From Capra hircus (lineage: Eukaryota > Chordata > Mammalia > Artiodactyla > Bovidae): 64,000 nucleotides of DNA. The DNA is taken from positions 84,352,594 through 84,416,593 of the forward strand of contig NC_030808.1 of assembly GCF_001704415.2 (NCBI RefSeq). The letters run 5' to 3'. Positions 11,448 to 22,410 of the stretch are shown here, one piece after another. The position numbers and the translations under genes were made by a program. Every line of letters begins with the position of its first letter. Position 1 is the stretch's first letter. Under the pieces are notes generated by a model. That model was not told the DNA's origin. It made no database searches and worked only from the letters and a program-made list of their open reading frames with translations.

Positions 11448-11707
11448 GCTTGAGTAATTAGAAAGTTTTTGCAGATGAGTTAGAAATTAGTGTTTGTATG
11501 TATTTCATTTTTACAAAAATTGGATCATGCAATTAATAACTGGTTTGTATTGATAACTATGCTTTTACCACTAATGATATAATGGGATGTCTTTCTGTGT
11601 CAGGAGGGTAGTTCATTATATAGATGGAGCATCATCTCTTCAACTTGGAGCTGTGAACAGTTGTGGACTTGAACAGCTTAGAAAGAGTAGGACGACAAGA
11701 ACTATGG

Positions 11708-11917
11708 TGGTGGTCAGTCACTTGAGTTGTGTCTGACTCTTTGTGACCCCATGGGCCATAGGTCACCAGGTTCCTCTGTCCATGGAATTTCCCAGGCAAG
11801 AATACTGGAGTGGGTTGCCATTTCCTTCTCAATGGTATCTTCCTGACTCAGGGATCAAACCCGTGTCTCTTGCATTGCAGGCAGATTCTTTCCCACCTGA
11901 GTCATCAGGGAAGTCCC
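11708..11917 (-). mobile_element. Bov-tA SINE
   Basis: Full-length by eye. The body end is GTCAGTCACTTGAGTTGTGTCTGACTC at the left and the tRNA-like head is at the right (GGGATCAAACCCGTG as reverse B box, ending CATCAGGGAAGTCC). It forms an inverted pair with the next SINE 60 bp away. Confidence 0.93.
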
Positions 11918-11977
11918 TAGAATTATGGAGTGGGATGTAGGATGTCACAATTAGAGGAGATGTAGAAGTCTCTGAGG

Positions 11978-12188
11978 GTTTCCCTGGTGGCTTAGTGGTA
12001 AAGAAGCCACCTGCCACTGCAGGACATACAGGTTTGATCTCTGGGTGAGAAAGATCCCCTTGAGAAGGAAATGGCAACCGTCTCCAATATTTTTGCCTGG
12101 AAAATCCAATGGACAGAGGAGCTTGGAGGAGCACAGTCCCTGGGATTGCAAAAGAGTCAGATATGACTTAGTGACTAAAGAATAACAA
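11978..12188 (+). mobile_element. Bov-tA SINE with 14-bp target-site duplication
   Basis: The head is TTTCCCTGGTGGCTTAGTGGTAAAG (A-box region), the B box is ACAGGTTTGATCTC, then the BovA body and a TTAGTGACTAAAG tail. AGAAGTCTCTGAGG is present on both sides at 11964-11977 and 12189-12202, so both insertion ends are resolved. Confidence 0.96.
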
Positions 12189-12329
12189 AGAAGTCTCTGA
12201 GGTCAGAGGCCCATTTTGAGAGATGAGCCACCTGAGGGCCAGAGGTGGTTAGTGGTGATTTCTCTTTTGGCTCTGTTTATAAAGCTAACACCCAGATATC
12301 ATAGTGTAGCACAGTTTGCGCTAACCATC

Positions 12330-12485
12330 TTCTGCATTACCTCCATAGTCTTCCTGACAACCCATTAAGTAGGCAATATTGTTATTTCTGTTCAACAAAC
12401 CAAGAAACAGGCTTAAAGGAGGTCACACAGCCAATAAATGCCAGAGATGGGACTTGAACCAAATAAGTTCAAGTCTTTTAAAGTT
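12330..12485 (-). repeat. MIR SINE
   Basis: CTGACAACCCATTAAGTAGGCAATATTGTTATT, CAAACCAAGAAACAGGC, AAAGGAGGTCACACAGCCAATAAATGCCAGAGATGGGACTTGAACC is the reverse complement of MIR from 3' part to B box. Confidence 0.75.
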
Positions 12486-14639
12486 TTCAGTCAGAATTTA
12501 CAACTATTGTACCAGCAGTCCCCAGATTTTGTGATTGAAAAAATTAACAATTTTTTAAATGGAAAAACCACAGGATTGCTCACATTTTATCATTAAAACA
12601 ACAATATTACTACTTCTACCACTATTCCTTATAACCATCATTTCATAAAGGTAAGATTATTAAAAATAAAAACAATTGAATACATATAATTTTATTTTGT
12701 AAAAAACCTCCCTTTATTGCCCATATTTTTCAGTTTACCATGGAGTGATGAAAACAGGGACAAAGACAGGCATTGGAACTGGGGCTGGTGTGAAGCTCAG
12801 TAGGAGGAACTCAGTGCATTTAAGTCAGAGGCTGATCCATGACCAGGTTCAGATTGCCGGGTTCTTCTGCAAGTTCTTGCTATGCTGTTTAGAAGTGCTG
12901 ACCCTCGTCATCGTTGTCCTGGTCAGTGTAACATTCTTCACTCCAGTTACTTTATTATACCTGATCTGTTTGGGGCAGCCTTGTCAATGGATTTTTTATC
13001 ATTCAGCTTTGGAGATAGTTGTTTTTTTCCATCTTGATTGCTCTACAAGGAGGTAAAGCATCGAGGTAGAGTCGTTGGCCTTTAAGAAGTTGGCTCCATT
13101 GCACTGGCTTTGTATCTTGGGAGCAGGCTGATGAGATGGACGTGCTGTTTGGCTGCCACTGTGTCAACTCTGCTTTTATATACAGTTGACATCTTTTTGC
13201 TCTGCTCTCTTTTGCCAGCTGAATAGTTCTGAGCTCCCAGTGCAAATGCAGTCCCTCCCTGGCTTGATGCTTCATCAATTTGGAGGTTTCCTAGAGACTG
13301 TGGGATTAAGTTGGTATCATATAGATTTTGTTATTCTCTTTCTAGTACATATAACATGTCATCACATCATTCATAGTTGATGATTATTAAATGGTGTATC
13401 TTTAAAATTTTTTAGTTTTCCCAGAGAAAAGCTCCAAATGTTATAACTATTAATAAGCTTAGCATTGCTATTGTTTCTATGTTGACTTTGTTTAGATAGG
13501 ACTAATGCCTAGTGAATTTGAATTAGGTGAAAGAACAAGAAAAAAAGGCCCTCAGGTTAAGTATCAAGAAAGTCTTCACAATATTTAAAATAAAATTCAA
13601 GTGAAAAATTAAGGATTGATGAGGAAAGAAGAAACAGCATTATCAGTGCTGGTGAATGTTTCTTAGGTACTATACCAGAAAGCATGTACAAGAAAGGAAA
13701 TTAAATATTTGTTATTTTAAAAGTTTGTCTTTACATTTTGTAATTTTACTTATACCATTTAAAATCAATTTTAGATAATTGATTTCTTCCAGGAGCTCTC
13801 TATTCAATTGCACATTGAATAATAAATGCTGAACAATGTCAACATTTTAATCTTTCTCCATTTGGGAAATTGGAATTCTAGTCTTCATTTTTCCATAACT
13901 GTTTTTTAATTGATGAAGGAAATTTTTCTTTTATCCCAGGGTTACTAACCTTCCTCAGCCTTTTGTGTATTCCCCAATCAAAAGGTTTTTGAATATCTAA
14001 AGAAATGACACCCACTGGTTTGCCTTTATAGATCATTTTGTTACCTCTTTCAAAGCATCTTAACAGGTTGGGGAGCCCAGATTTACCCTAACAAAAGCCA
14101 CGCTGGTCGCTCCCTTTTGTAACCTCCTCCTCTAAGCAATTTATAACTTTCCCTTCAGTGCACGGCTGAATTGGTTCTACTGGGATCCAAGAGCAGCTGT
14201 GGGGGGTCCAGGATTGTTTTCAGAGGTCATCACAGGATCTTTCTAGAAAATTATGGCAGCACTAAAAACTCTCAGCGCCTAGAAGGGTAAAGAGAAAAAA
14301 TTCCTTTTTAAAAAACCCTGTTGATTTCTGCTTGCTACTTAATCTTTTTAATGATTTTCGATCATTGGAAGTTTAGATTGTATCCTGAATCATCTTAGGT
14401 TTAGGGTAGCTGCATAATGAGAATTAAAGAAAGTTTAATTCTTGGTTGGGGGAAAGAAGAAGTGATCTTCAGGGCACAGTCTTGGAGGGGGGAAAAGAGA
14501 AATTTTTAGGCTTTTAAATTCCTCAAAGATACTTAAGTTTTAATTTTTTCAGAAATTTAGAATTTAAAATTGTAGAGATTATTAGACTAGATGAAGGCAA
14601 AACTCATGCTATTGAAGAATAAAAAAAATCCCAATTATT
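12486..14639. other. Unique-looking DNA, no gene identified
   Basis: About 2.1 kb without a repeat I recognise. The part at 12740-13290 is less AT-rich and holds overlapping ORFs of 91-103 codons on both strands. Neither shows a domain, a splice context or a similarity I know. A decayed processed pseudogene is possible but unsupported. Confidence 0.35.
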
Positions 14640-15180
14640 TCCTTTTTTAAAAATTACACGAGTGATACACAAATACTTTTTCTCTTAGTATCTTCAATAA
14701 AACAGGCGCTTATAGACTGAAAGCTGCTGTTTGTCTTCCATTCCTTTCCTTAAAGGAAGACGCTGTCATCAGTTTGAAATGTATCTTTTCTGTCCTTTTC
14801 CTGTTAATTTACATACACATATACTATACAGGTATAGAGAATATATTTTTGATTTTATGTAATTGGGATCCATATTATAAAAATTATTTGTGATTTGCTT
14901 TTTTCTTTTTATAATATGTCTTGGAAATCTTAAACATCTTAATACACATAGGTCTACTACATTCTTTTTAAGGGTCATACAATATTTTGTAGCATGAATA
15001 TACCAGAAGCTATACAACTAGTGTCCAACTGACAGGCATCATCTATGTTTACAAATTTTGTTATTATAAGCAGTAGGGCAATGAATGTATTTGCGCAAAT
15101 ACCTGTGGGCATCTGTGAGTATCTGTAGAAGAATTTCCCAGAAGTGGAATAGCTGGCCTCATTCATTCTCGACTAAAATA
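14640..15180 (-). repeat. L1M-type 3' UTR, antisense
   Basis: TTTGTGATTTGCTTTTTTC, TATGTCTTGGAAATCTTAAACATC, ACACATAGGTCTACTACATTC and AGAATTTCCCAGAAGTGGAATAGCTGG match the antisense of the 3' portion of old mammalian L1 elements. It is heavily diverged. Confidence 0.6.
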
Positions 15181-15399
15181 CCCCCTAACATATATGCCTG
15201 CCTTTGTGATTCAATTGCTCATACACCACACAAAAGTTATTTCTAAAATTTTTAAGTCATGTTACTTTCTGCTTAAAACACTTTGAAGGCCTTCTCTTGC
15301 TTTAGGATAATGACTCAACTGCTTGGTAAGATTTTTCAAGTCCTGTCTGACCAATGCTTACCCCCTTATTATTCATATTTTTTGATCATTGTATTCTTT

Positions 15400-15718
15400 A
15401 TTTAAAAATCAAAGGAGAGGGTGGGACGAATTGAGTGAATAGCATTGAAATATATACATTGCCGTGTGTAAAATAGATGGCTAGTGTATAAAATAGATGG
15501 CTGGTGTATAAAATAGATGGCTAGTGTGTAAAATAGATGTCTAGTGGGAAGTTGCTGTATAACACAGGAAGCTCAACCCAGTGCTTTATGACGACCTAGA
15601 GAGGTGGGGTATGGGGAGGTAGGAGGAAGGCTCAAGAGGGAGGGGATATATGTATACTTATGCCTGATTCACATTGTTGTACAGCAAAAGCAAAAAACAA
15701 ATTTTTCTTTAAGTTAAA
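15400..15718 (+). mobile_element. L1 3' end with an internal 20-bp tandem repeat
   Basis: GGGTGGGACGAATTGAGTGAATAGCATTGAAATATATACATTGCC, GCTGTATAACACAGGAAGCTCAACCC, GACGACCTAGAGAGG, GAGGGGATATATGTATACTTATGCCTGATTCACATTG belong to the same L1 3' UTR type as at 18780-19380. A 20-bp unit is repeated four times at 15461-15540 (see below). Confidence 0.85.
15461..15540. repeat. Four tandem copies of a 20-bp unit
   Basis: Units at 15461, 15481, 15501 and 15521 all share the pattern (G/C)(C/T)(A/G/C)GTGT(A/G)TAAAATAGATG(G/T). The related L1 end at 18840-18865 has a single copy, so this is a local expansion inside the L1 3' UTR. Confidence 0.93.
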
Positions 15719-15719
15719 A

Positions 15720-16165
15720 TAATATATCCTTAGGAACTAAAAAAGAAAATCCTTCAGATTACTTCTCAAACTACAGTGTAATAAAACCAGAAATTAATAA
15801 CCAAAGAAGAGCCAACAACTCTAAGCACCCAGACATTCAAATAAATCTGGAGCCAAACATGGAAATAAAATTGTAACTGAACCACAGTTACGATATCCTA
15901 TCGTAAACCTATGGGATTTAGTCAAGATAACTCCTACAGGAAAATTTACAGAATTAGCTACTTTTTAATAAGCAAAAATAGTGAAATAAATGAGTTAAGC
16001 ATCTAACAAAAAGGTATAGCAAAATAATAATAAACCAAATAAATATGAAGGAATAGTAAATTCAGAAATTAAAAAATAAAGGGGAAAATTACTTAATGGA
16101 TAAGCAAAATGAAGAGCTGGTTATTTGAAGAAAAAAATAGATATAGAACAGACCTCTTTAAGTCT
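15720..16165 (+). repeat. Old L1-type ORF2-region fragment
   Basis: Phrases such as ACCTATGGGATTTAGTCAAGA, TAAATGAGTTAAGCATCTAAC and CAAAATGAAGAGCTGGTTATTTGAAGAAA follow the order of the L1 ORF2 region encoding (in intact copies) WDAAKA..., NELSIQ..., KTKSWFFEKINK. Many stops; no usable frame. Confidence 0.6.
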
Positions 16166-16299
16166 CACGGATTTTTTATGCTATAGGCAAATCAAGCTAC
16201 TTTGGTCATCTGATTTCTCAGTCTCTTCTTCACATCCATATAAGTATTTATGTACTCAGCTCCTTCTGTCTGGATACCACTACCCCTACCAATCCCTGA

Positions 16300-16680
16300 A
16301 TTTCATTCATCTTTAGAACTCAGATCAAAATTAATTTTCTTCAGGAAGCTTTCCTTAAATTGCTCCAATTTCCAGCCTGCACTGCACCCCAGGCACATGC
16401 GTACACACATGCACACAGATGCACAGATTTCTGAGTGCGATGTCCCTGTATACACACCCTTATATATACCCTCAGTTCTACACACCAAGTGATGCCTCCC
16501 TGCTTATGTGAATTCTGCCAAATCCCCTGTAGTTTTTCTATCATACCAGTCAGTGATAATGTTCATGGTGTTGCATCAGGCACCACAAGAGGAGATTCTG
16601 AAGTATCTCCTGACTTCTAAGGAGCATTAAATTATGTCATAGGCCCTAGCACAGTGCATGACATTATAAAGGCATTCCTC
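16300..16680 (+). repeat. L2 3' region, diverged
   Basis: GAACTCAGATCAAAATTAATTTTCTTCAGGAAGCTTTCCTTAAA resembles the L2 segment encoding the region before its 3' UTR, and CCCTAGCACAGTGCATGACATTATAAAGGC its end. A CA-rich stretch lies at 16385-16430. Confidence 0.5.
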
Positions 16681-16784
16681 TGAGATGGGTGATCTTAGAT
16701 GGGAAACTGACAGTTCTGTTGAAAGTGAAAAATGCAGATTCACAGAATCGGTGCTAGAAAGGCTCTTGGAAATCATCTAGTTTC

Positions 16785-16945
16785 TTGCTACTCAAAGTGT
16801 GCTCAGTGGATCAACAGCATTGCCTCACCTGCGAGCTTGTCAGCAAGGCCTCAGCCATGACCTACTGAATCCAAACCCGGATTTTAATGAGCTCCCAGAT
16901 GATTCTCTTGCACATGAAAGTGGGAGAAACACTGTTCTAATTTCC
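16785..16945 (+). mobile_element. MER5A-type hAT element, first copy
   Basis: CTACTCAAAGTGTGCTCAGTGGATCAACAGC, GACCTACTGAATCCAAACCCGG, GAGCTCCCAGATGATTCTC and GTGGGAGAAACACTG follow the MER5A consensus from end to end. Confidence 0.75.
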
Positions 16946-17130
16946 AAACTGGCTCTCTATTAAAATCACCCTGGGAGCGTTTTACAAATATCAGTGCTAG
17001 GTCCCACATTCCAGAGTTTCTGATTCTGTTGGTTTAGGAAAGGGTCAGGCAGGACATTGCTGTTGCTGCTGCTTTTTAACTACCCAAATGATTCAAAGTG
17101 TAATATCCAAGGTTAGAAATCCGTGACTTG
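16946..17130 (+). mobile_element. MER5A-type hAT element, second adjacent copy
   Basis: Directly after the first copy, TTCCAAACTGGCTCTCTATTAAAATCACCCTGGGAGC, CCACATTCCAGAGTTTCTGATTCTGTTGG and CCAAATGATTCAAAGTGTAATATCCAAGG match the MER5A consensus again. A GCT-rich run (TTGCTGTTGCTGCTGC) is inserted near 17060. Confidence 0.68.
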
Positions 17131-18775
17131 GGCTCTTCCTTTTCTGATGTGTTGATAAGGATGCTGTAGACAGCAATTTGGTGGCCAAATTGTGATTAGA
17201 ACTCATGTTTACTTATTCTAGTCCTGTGTCCTTTCCCCCATACCAACAGTCTCTGAATTATCACTTAGAAACCTGATAAATGACATGTTAATAGCCAAAC
17301 TCCATTTTTCCGAGGAAACACTGAATTGTCTAAGAGGAGTTCTAGCAACTGGATGATAAATCAGATCCAAAAAATTTTGTTTGCCTTTTCTCCCCCTACA
17401 CCACTCATCATAAGCATTCTGTCAGATAAGAGCCCTGACCCTGCTCAGAGTCTGGGTCAAATCAACCCTAGAGAAATATGCATATTTATCCTGTTTCAAG
17501 GAAGATGGGCCATCCCCTCTCATCACAGAACCTAAAACATACCTATAAAAAAGATCATTTTTTAATTCCAAATTCAAAAGATGGGCCACCACCTCAGGAA
17601 GCACAAATAAAACCCCAAATAATTTGGCACCTGCATCTGAAACCAACAAGTTTGTTGCTGGATTTTGGTTTCTAAAAAAAGTTTTTCCTGGGCTCTATTT
17701 ACTCCTCAGATGCTGCTGTTCTCAGCAACCCCCACCTCTGATGCAGGTGAGAATGTTTGCTGCTCAACAAGCTGGTAATCCTAGGTGGAGAAGTAAGTGC
17801 TTAGAGCACTAGTTGGGAGGGTCTCGGTGCCTTTCCCTTTGGAATGTGATATTGTCACTAGATTAAGAGGCTAGACACCTGGTGAGGAAATATTAGCCTT
17901 ATTCTGTCTGGGTGTTTTTGATGTCTTCCTGGATCATTGCTGGTTGGAGTATTTTCAGTTCCATTACAGATTACATGACCCTGAAATCCTCAGAAATAAA
18001 AATAAAACAGTAATGTAAACATGGCAAATACATACTTAATATAAGGAAATTTCTAGACTGGTGGCCTGTTTGGATTATTTCCAAAGTTTATATTGATTAG
18101 GTAGAAAGCATTCGTCTACAAATGTGGTGAACCTTCATGGTGAGGGGAAGACTTCACACTGACCACTTGTAAGTTGTTTTACTTGGATTCAGTTTACAGG
18201 TAAAAAGAGGTAAGCTTCCATTCATATTTCACAAGAATAGCAGCTTTGCCTTGTAGCTCCAAGAGCAATTATTGAAAACTCTTTGAGTCGATGCAGTTGA
18301 AAGCAAACAGCACACACATGCTCACAGAGATTGTCTTGGTCCAGAGTGACATTTATGGGAGATGTGATACTGGAGTGGATTTAGCCAAGCTCAGGAAGTT
18401 ATAGCTCCTATAGGTGACTGTGGAGAAAACAGACACCCACTATCAAATGCTGAGACCAGTCTCAGAGGTTTCTGAGCTCTTATATTTTGGGGAGACTGAA
18501 AATTCTCCAACTCCATGATTCGTAATTAGCGGCCTCTTATTTTAAAAAACTAAGGGCAGAAAAAAATAATCTGGTTAGAAGTGTAGAAGATCCTGTTTTC
18601 TGTGCTCCACTACTTAATTTCTATTAAGAATTGTTATGAAATCCTTTTCTAAGGTTCCTGCATATCCTTGTGGAGACATTAAAACCTGCATAGAAGAAAG
18701 AAAGCGAGAAGGAAAGAAAAGTGGTATACAAAATTTCTCGCCACTTAAGAAACCAAAACTAAAAGCCAAGACTTG
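17131..18775. other. Unique-looking DNA
   Basis: About 1.6 kb with no repeat or gene that I can name. Overlapping short ORFs at 17320-17810 on both strands have no visible domain. Confidence 0.4.
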
Positions 18776-19380
18776 TGGACACAGCAGGGGAAGGAGAGTG
18801 TGGGATGAATTGAGAGAATGCCATTGACATATATACACTACCATGTGTAAAACAGATAGCTAGTGGGAAGCTGTGTTGGAGAAGGCAATGGCACACCACT
18901 CTAATACTCTTGCCTGGAAAATCCCATGGATGGAGGAACCTGGTGGGCTGCAGTCCATGGGGTCGCTAGGAGTCAGACACGACTGAGTGACTTCACTTTC
19001 ACTTTTCCCTTTCATGCATTGGAGAAGGAAATGGCAACCCACTCCAGTGTTCTTGCCTGGAGAATCCCAGGGACAGGGGAGCCTGGTGGGCTGCCATCTA
19101 TGGGGTGGCACAGAGTCGGACACGACTGAAGCAACTTAGTAGCAGCAGTGGGAAGCTGCTGTATAACACACAGGGAGCCCAGCCTGACGCTCTGGATGAC
19201 CTAGAGGAATGGGATGAGGGGGCAGGATGGGGGTAGTGGGAGGGAGATTTAAGAGGGAGGGGATATATGTATATATATAAACACACACACTCATGGCTGA
19301 TTTGAGTTGTTGTATGGCAGAAACCAACACAACATTCTAAAGCAATTATCCTCCAATTAAAAATAAAAATAAAATTAACC
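18776..19380 (+). mobile_element. L1 3' end, split by a BovA2 SINE
   Basis: The left part (18776-18873) reads GAGTGTGGGATGAATTGAGAGAATGCCATTGACATATATACACTACC. It resumes at 19159 with CTGTATAACACACAGGGAGCCCAGCC and ends at TCCTCCAATTAAAAATAAAAATAAAATT. The SINE between is flanked by a duplicated host segment. Confidence 0.9.
18874..19146 (+). mobile_element. BovA2 dimeric SINE with 12-bp target-site duplication
   Basis: Two BovA monomers (18876-18990 and 19019-19140) are joined by the TTCACTTTCAC linker at 18991-19018. AGTGGGAAGCTG occurs at 18862-18873 and 19147-19158. The element interrupts, and is therefore younger than, the L1 3' end. Confidence 0.95.
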
Positions 19381-19689
19381 AAAAACCATTTTACTGAAGA
19401 CGGTCAGCTTTTGTTCTTCAGTTTTCTTTTTAAATGAAATATTAGAACCCTGTTGAAAAGTACAATGTTACTAATGTCTAAGAAATCACTGTTTAGCATT
19501 CTAAACATTTTATCATATTTGCTTTGAAATATTTTTAAAGAAATATACCATCACAGATACAGATAAAGTCTGTTGTGAGCCCCTCTGTTACTGCATTCAA
19601 AACACTATAGTAATTTAATGCTTTTATTAAATACAAATGTATCAATAACCACTAGATAATCTTATTTGGCAGGATTTTAAAGTTTATGT

Positions 19690-20015
19690 ATATGGTAATA
19701 TATTGACTATATCCTTGTACAAATGTTGTTTTGCTTCAAATTATATTTGAAGTGAGATTTTTTTCCTGTGTTCATTCACACACCTCTAGTTAATTCATTT
19801 CACTTCATCAGTTACATGAATTATGATGAGATACATCCATTCTTCTGTTAATAATGAACATTTATATTGTTTCTAAATTTTCATCATAGCATTGTTTATA
19901 CTATCTTAAACTGTTCTATTTGTCTCTTTGCACTTAGGTATGAAGATTTTTCTAGAAATACACCATGGACTACAATTGCTGGGTTGAGGGTAAGTAGTGT
20001 TCAGTATGATTATAT
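19690..20015 (-). repeat. Possible antisense L1M 3' UTR
   Basis: TAATGAACATTTATATTGTTTCTAAATTTTCATCATAGCATTG and TGAAGATTTTTCTAGAAATACACC ... ATTGCTGGGTTGAGGGTAAG follow the general order of antisense L1M 3' UTRs. Identification is weak. Confidence 0.4.
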
Positions 20016-20600
20016 ATTGCCAGTGTAGCAGGGCTTTCTAATCCAAAAGATGTGTATCACAATTTTGAACTCCAGTGATAAAATTTAAAACCCTTTAATA
20101 AGTCTCATATTACAACGTGGATCTGCACTCCACGGCCTGCATCTGGGACATATGCTCAGCTCTCTGATATAAGAAAGAAAGCCAGAGCAGACTTGGTAAT
20201 GTCTACTAAATGTAAGTAAGACATTTCCTGCTTTGAAGTAGAAAAAGTAACATAATAACCACCTCACTCCTGGGACACAGATCCTTTACTAAACCTCTCT
20301 GGGGGGCTGAGTAGTTGTGACTCTGATATGCTGTCAGTAACTGAAAGTTTGATGGTTTAGGTAGAACTTTCACCTGTGGTCTAAGAGAACAACGGACAGG
20401 AAAAAGGTAACAGCAGGTCTTCTGGGCATCTGCTCTCAGGCCAACGGAAAACAATTGTTTGAATAGACGCTGCACCACTGTAAGATGCCCTGTCTTTCCA
20501 TCCCCATCTCATACTGTTTTTTAATCCCTAGACATGTTTTGTTCATTTTTCTCTTAACACCAAGACCTTTAAATACAAGTTCCAATAATCTGAACTTTTG
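20016..20600. other. Unique-looking DNA
   Basis: No recognised repeat or coding feature. Confidence 0.35.
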
Positions 20601-20690
20601 TCCCTCTCATATCCATTTAAATCTTACCCATTCTTCAAAGTTAAGTTGAACCCCACCTTTTCCTTGGCCCATTCCTTGAGGAGGGCCATT
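20600..20690 (+). repeat. L2 fragment
   Basis: CTTACCCATTCTTCAAAGTTAAGTTGAACCCCACC resembles the L2 stretch CCTTCAAGGCCCAGCTCAAATGTCACC. Confidence 0.4.
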
Positions 20691-20765
20691 CACCATTGCT
20701 ACAAAGTTGCATTAGAACGTCTGCCTGGACATCTCAGTTGACTCAGCTGACTTATCAGTTCATTT

Positions 20766-21126
20766 CCCAGTCACTCAGTCGTGTCCAGCTCTTTGCGGAC
20801 CCATGGACTGCAGCACACCAGGCTTCCCTGTCCATCACCAACTCCCAGAGTTTACTCAAACTCATGTTCATTGAGTTGGTGATGCCATCCAGCCATCTCA
20901 CCCTCTGTTGTCCCCTTCTCCTCCCACCTTCAATCTTTCCCAGCATCAGGGTCTTTTCAAATGAGTCAGTTCTTTGCATCAGGTGGCCAAATTATTGGAG
21001 TTTCAGCTTTAGCATCAGTCCTTCCAATGAATATTCAGGACTGATTTCCTTTAGGATGGACTGGTTGGATTTCCTTGCAGTCCAAGTGACTCTAGAGTCT
21101 TCTCCAACACCACAATTCAAAAGCAT
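20766..21126 (-). mobile_element. BovB 3' end, 5' truncated
   Basis: Reverse complement of the last 360 bp of BovB: CAGTCACTCAGTCGTGTCCAGCTC ... CTTCTCCAACACCACAATTCAAAAGCAT. The minus-strand peptide at 20755-20979 ([34 protein letters not shown]) is a BovB C-terminal remnant. Confidence 0.94.
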
Positions 21127-21368
21127 GAAATTTATGTCTTTTCGTTTTTTTTTCCCCAAGTAGATTGTGAATATCTTGAGAGAAGGAGCCGTGTATATTT
21201 CTTTTCTCATCTCTAAAAGTCCAGTAGGTTTATGAAGCTATAATGAATATTTTCTGAAATTAATTACTTCTTTGTCTGTCAAATATTTATGTCTTCTTTC
21301 CTTATGGATTTATAAACATCTTAGCAAAAACTTTAGCTAAGACTTCTGTGTCTCATACAAATCAGTCG

Positions 21369-21404
<36 letters not shown>
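21369..21404. repeat. (AC)13 followed by (AT)5 microsatellite
   Basis: AC dinucleotides at 21369-21394 pass directly into AT dinucleotides at 21395-21404. Confidence 0.96.
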
Positions 21405-21594
21405 TTAGCAAATAAGAATATCATGTTCTGGAAAAGAGAGAGAGTGATTAGTTTCAACAACAGGTTTTTTTCCCCCTCAAGGATTTTGCCATGGAAAAGG
21501 TGAGCTCTAATTTCAAGGCAAGTGGGTTCTTCAGGGTTGGATTGTTTCTAATCAAAGTGTTATCATCACAGTAGGAATGAATCTTTTCCATCAT

Positions 21595-21875
21595 TTAATA
21601 TGTAGCATTTTATGTATGCCTGGTACATAGTAGGCCATTTGTAAACAACTATTGATCCAAGGTTGCATAAATTCAACATGTAGGTCTAGCGTTTACCAAG
21701 GCTTACTGCTTTTCCCCCATTATCCCATTTAATCTTTAAGACAATCATTTGAAGATGGTAATGTTATCATGATATTACAGATGATGAAACTGAAAACCAG
21801 AGATATTAACAGCAGTGTCCAGCTTCACAGCTAGAAAGGAACAGAGACAGAATACCAAGTCCATTTTGCTTGAAT
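21595..21875. repeat. L2/MIR pieces
   Basis: At 21595-21650 TATGCCTGGTACATAGTAGGCC is a plus-strand L2/MIR 3' end. At 21690-21875 ATTATCCCATTTAATCTTTAAGACAATC, ATTACAGATGATGAAACTGAAAACC and TTCACAGCTAGAAAGGAACAGAGACAG is MIR on the minus strand. Confidence 0.6.
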
Positions 21876-22215
21876 CTTCTAAATCCAAATCTCACACCTT
21901 TTTTGTTTCATTTTATACTGCTTTGCTTTCAGGAATTTTATTTTGTGGGATGGGTCTTAGGTCAATTCATATATTTCCAAGTCAATAGAGGACTCTCACA
22001 CTGGATCCTAAACTTGATGGAGAGCCATTTCAAAGAATAACTCTTGAAAAAGCCTGTTGTATATTCACTGAAAAATTTAGGACATTGCCATGAAAAAGGC
22101 AAATAGGTGGAGGCCTATTAACATTAGTTTCAGTGGCAAATATTGCTCTTCATCAATTGTTATTCTTTGATTTCATTACTAAAACTTTATATTCTTAAGT
22201 ACTTTTTACTTAAGT

Positions 22216-22410
22216 ATGCTGCTGCTGCTGCTGCTAAGTCGCTTCAGTCATGTCTGACTCTGTGCAACCCCACAGACGGCAGCCCACCAGGCTCCCCCGC
22301 CCCTGGGATTCTCCAGGCAAGAACACTGGAGTGGGTTGCCATTTCCTTCTCCAATGCATGAAAGTGAAAAGTGAAAGTGCAGTCGCTCAGTCATGCCCAA
22401 CTCTTAGCGA
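22216..22410 (-). mobile_element. BovA2 SINE, truncated in the first monomer
   Basis: GCTGCTGCTGCTGCTAAGTCGC is the reverse of the AGC tail. A complete second monomer, the GTGAAAAGTGAAAGTG linker and a short part of the first monomer (CTCAGTCATGCCCAACTCTTAGCGA) follow. Confidence 0.93.

Noticed and set aside
12745..13278. ORFs of 103 (plus) and 91 (minus) codons in a less AT-rich block
   Set aside because: They are on opposite strands and partly overlap; neither shows a known domain. A decayed processed pseudogene could not be identified.
20696..21163. 155-codon plus-strand ORF
   Set aside because: It is the antisense shadow of a minus-strand BovB 3' end. The same holds for the long plus-strand ORFs at 41424-41792, 42017-42382, 61591-62145 and 62232-62645.
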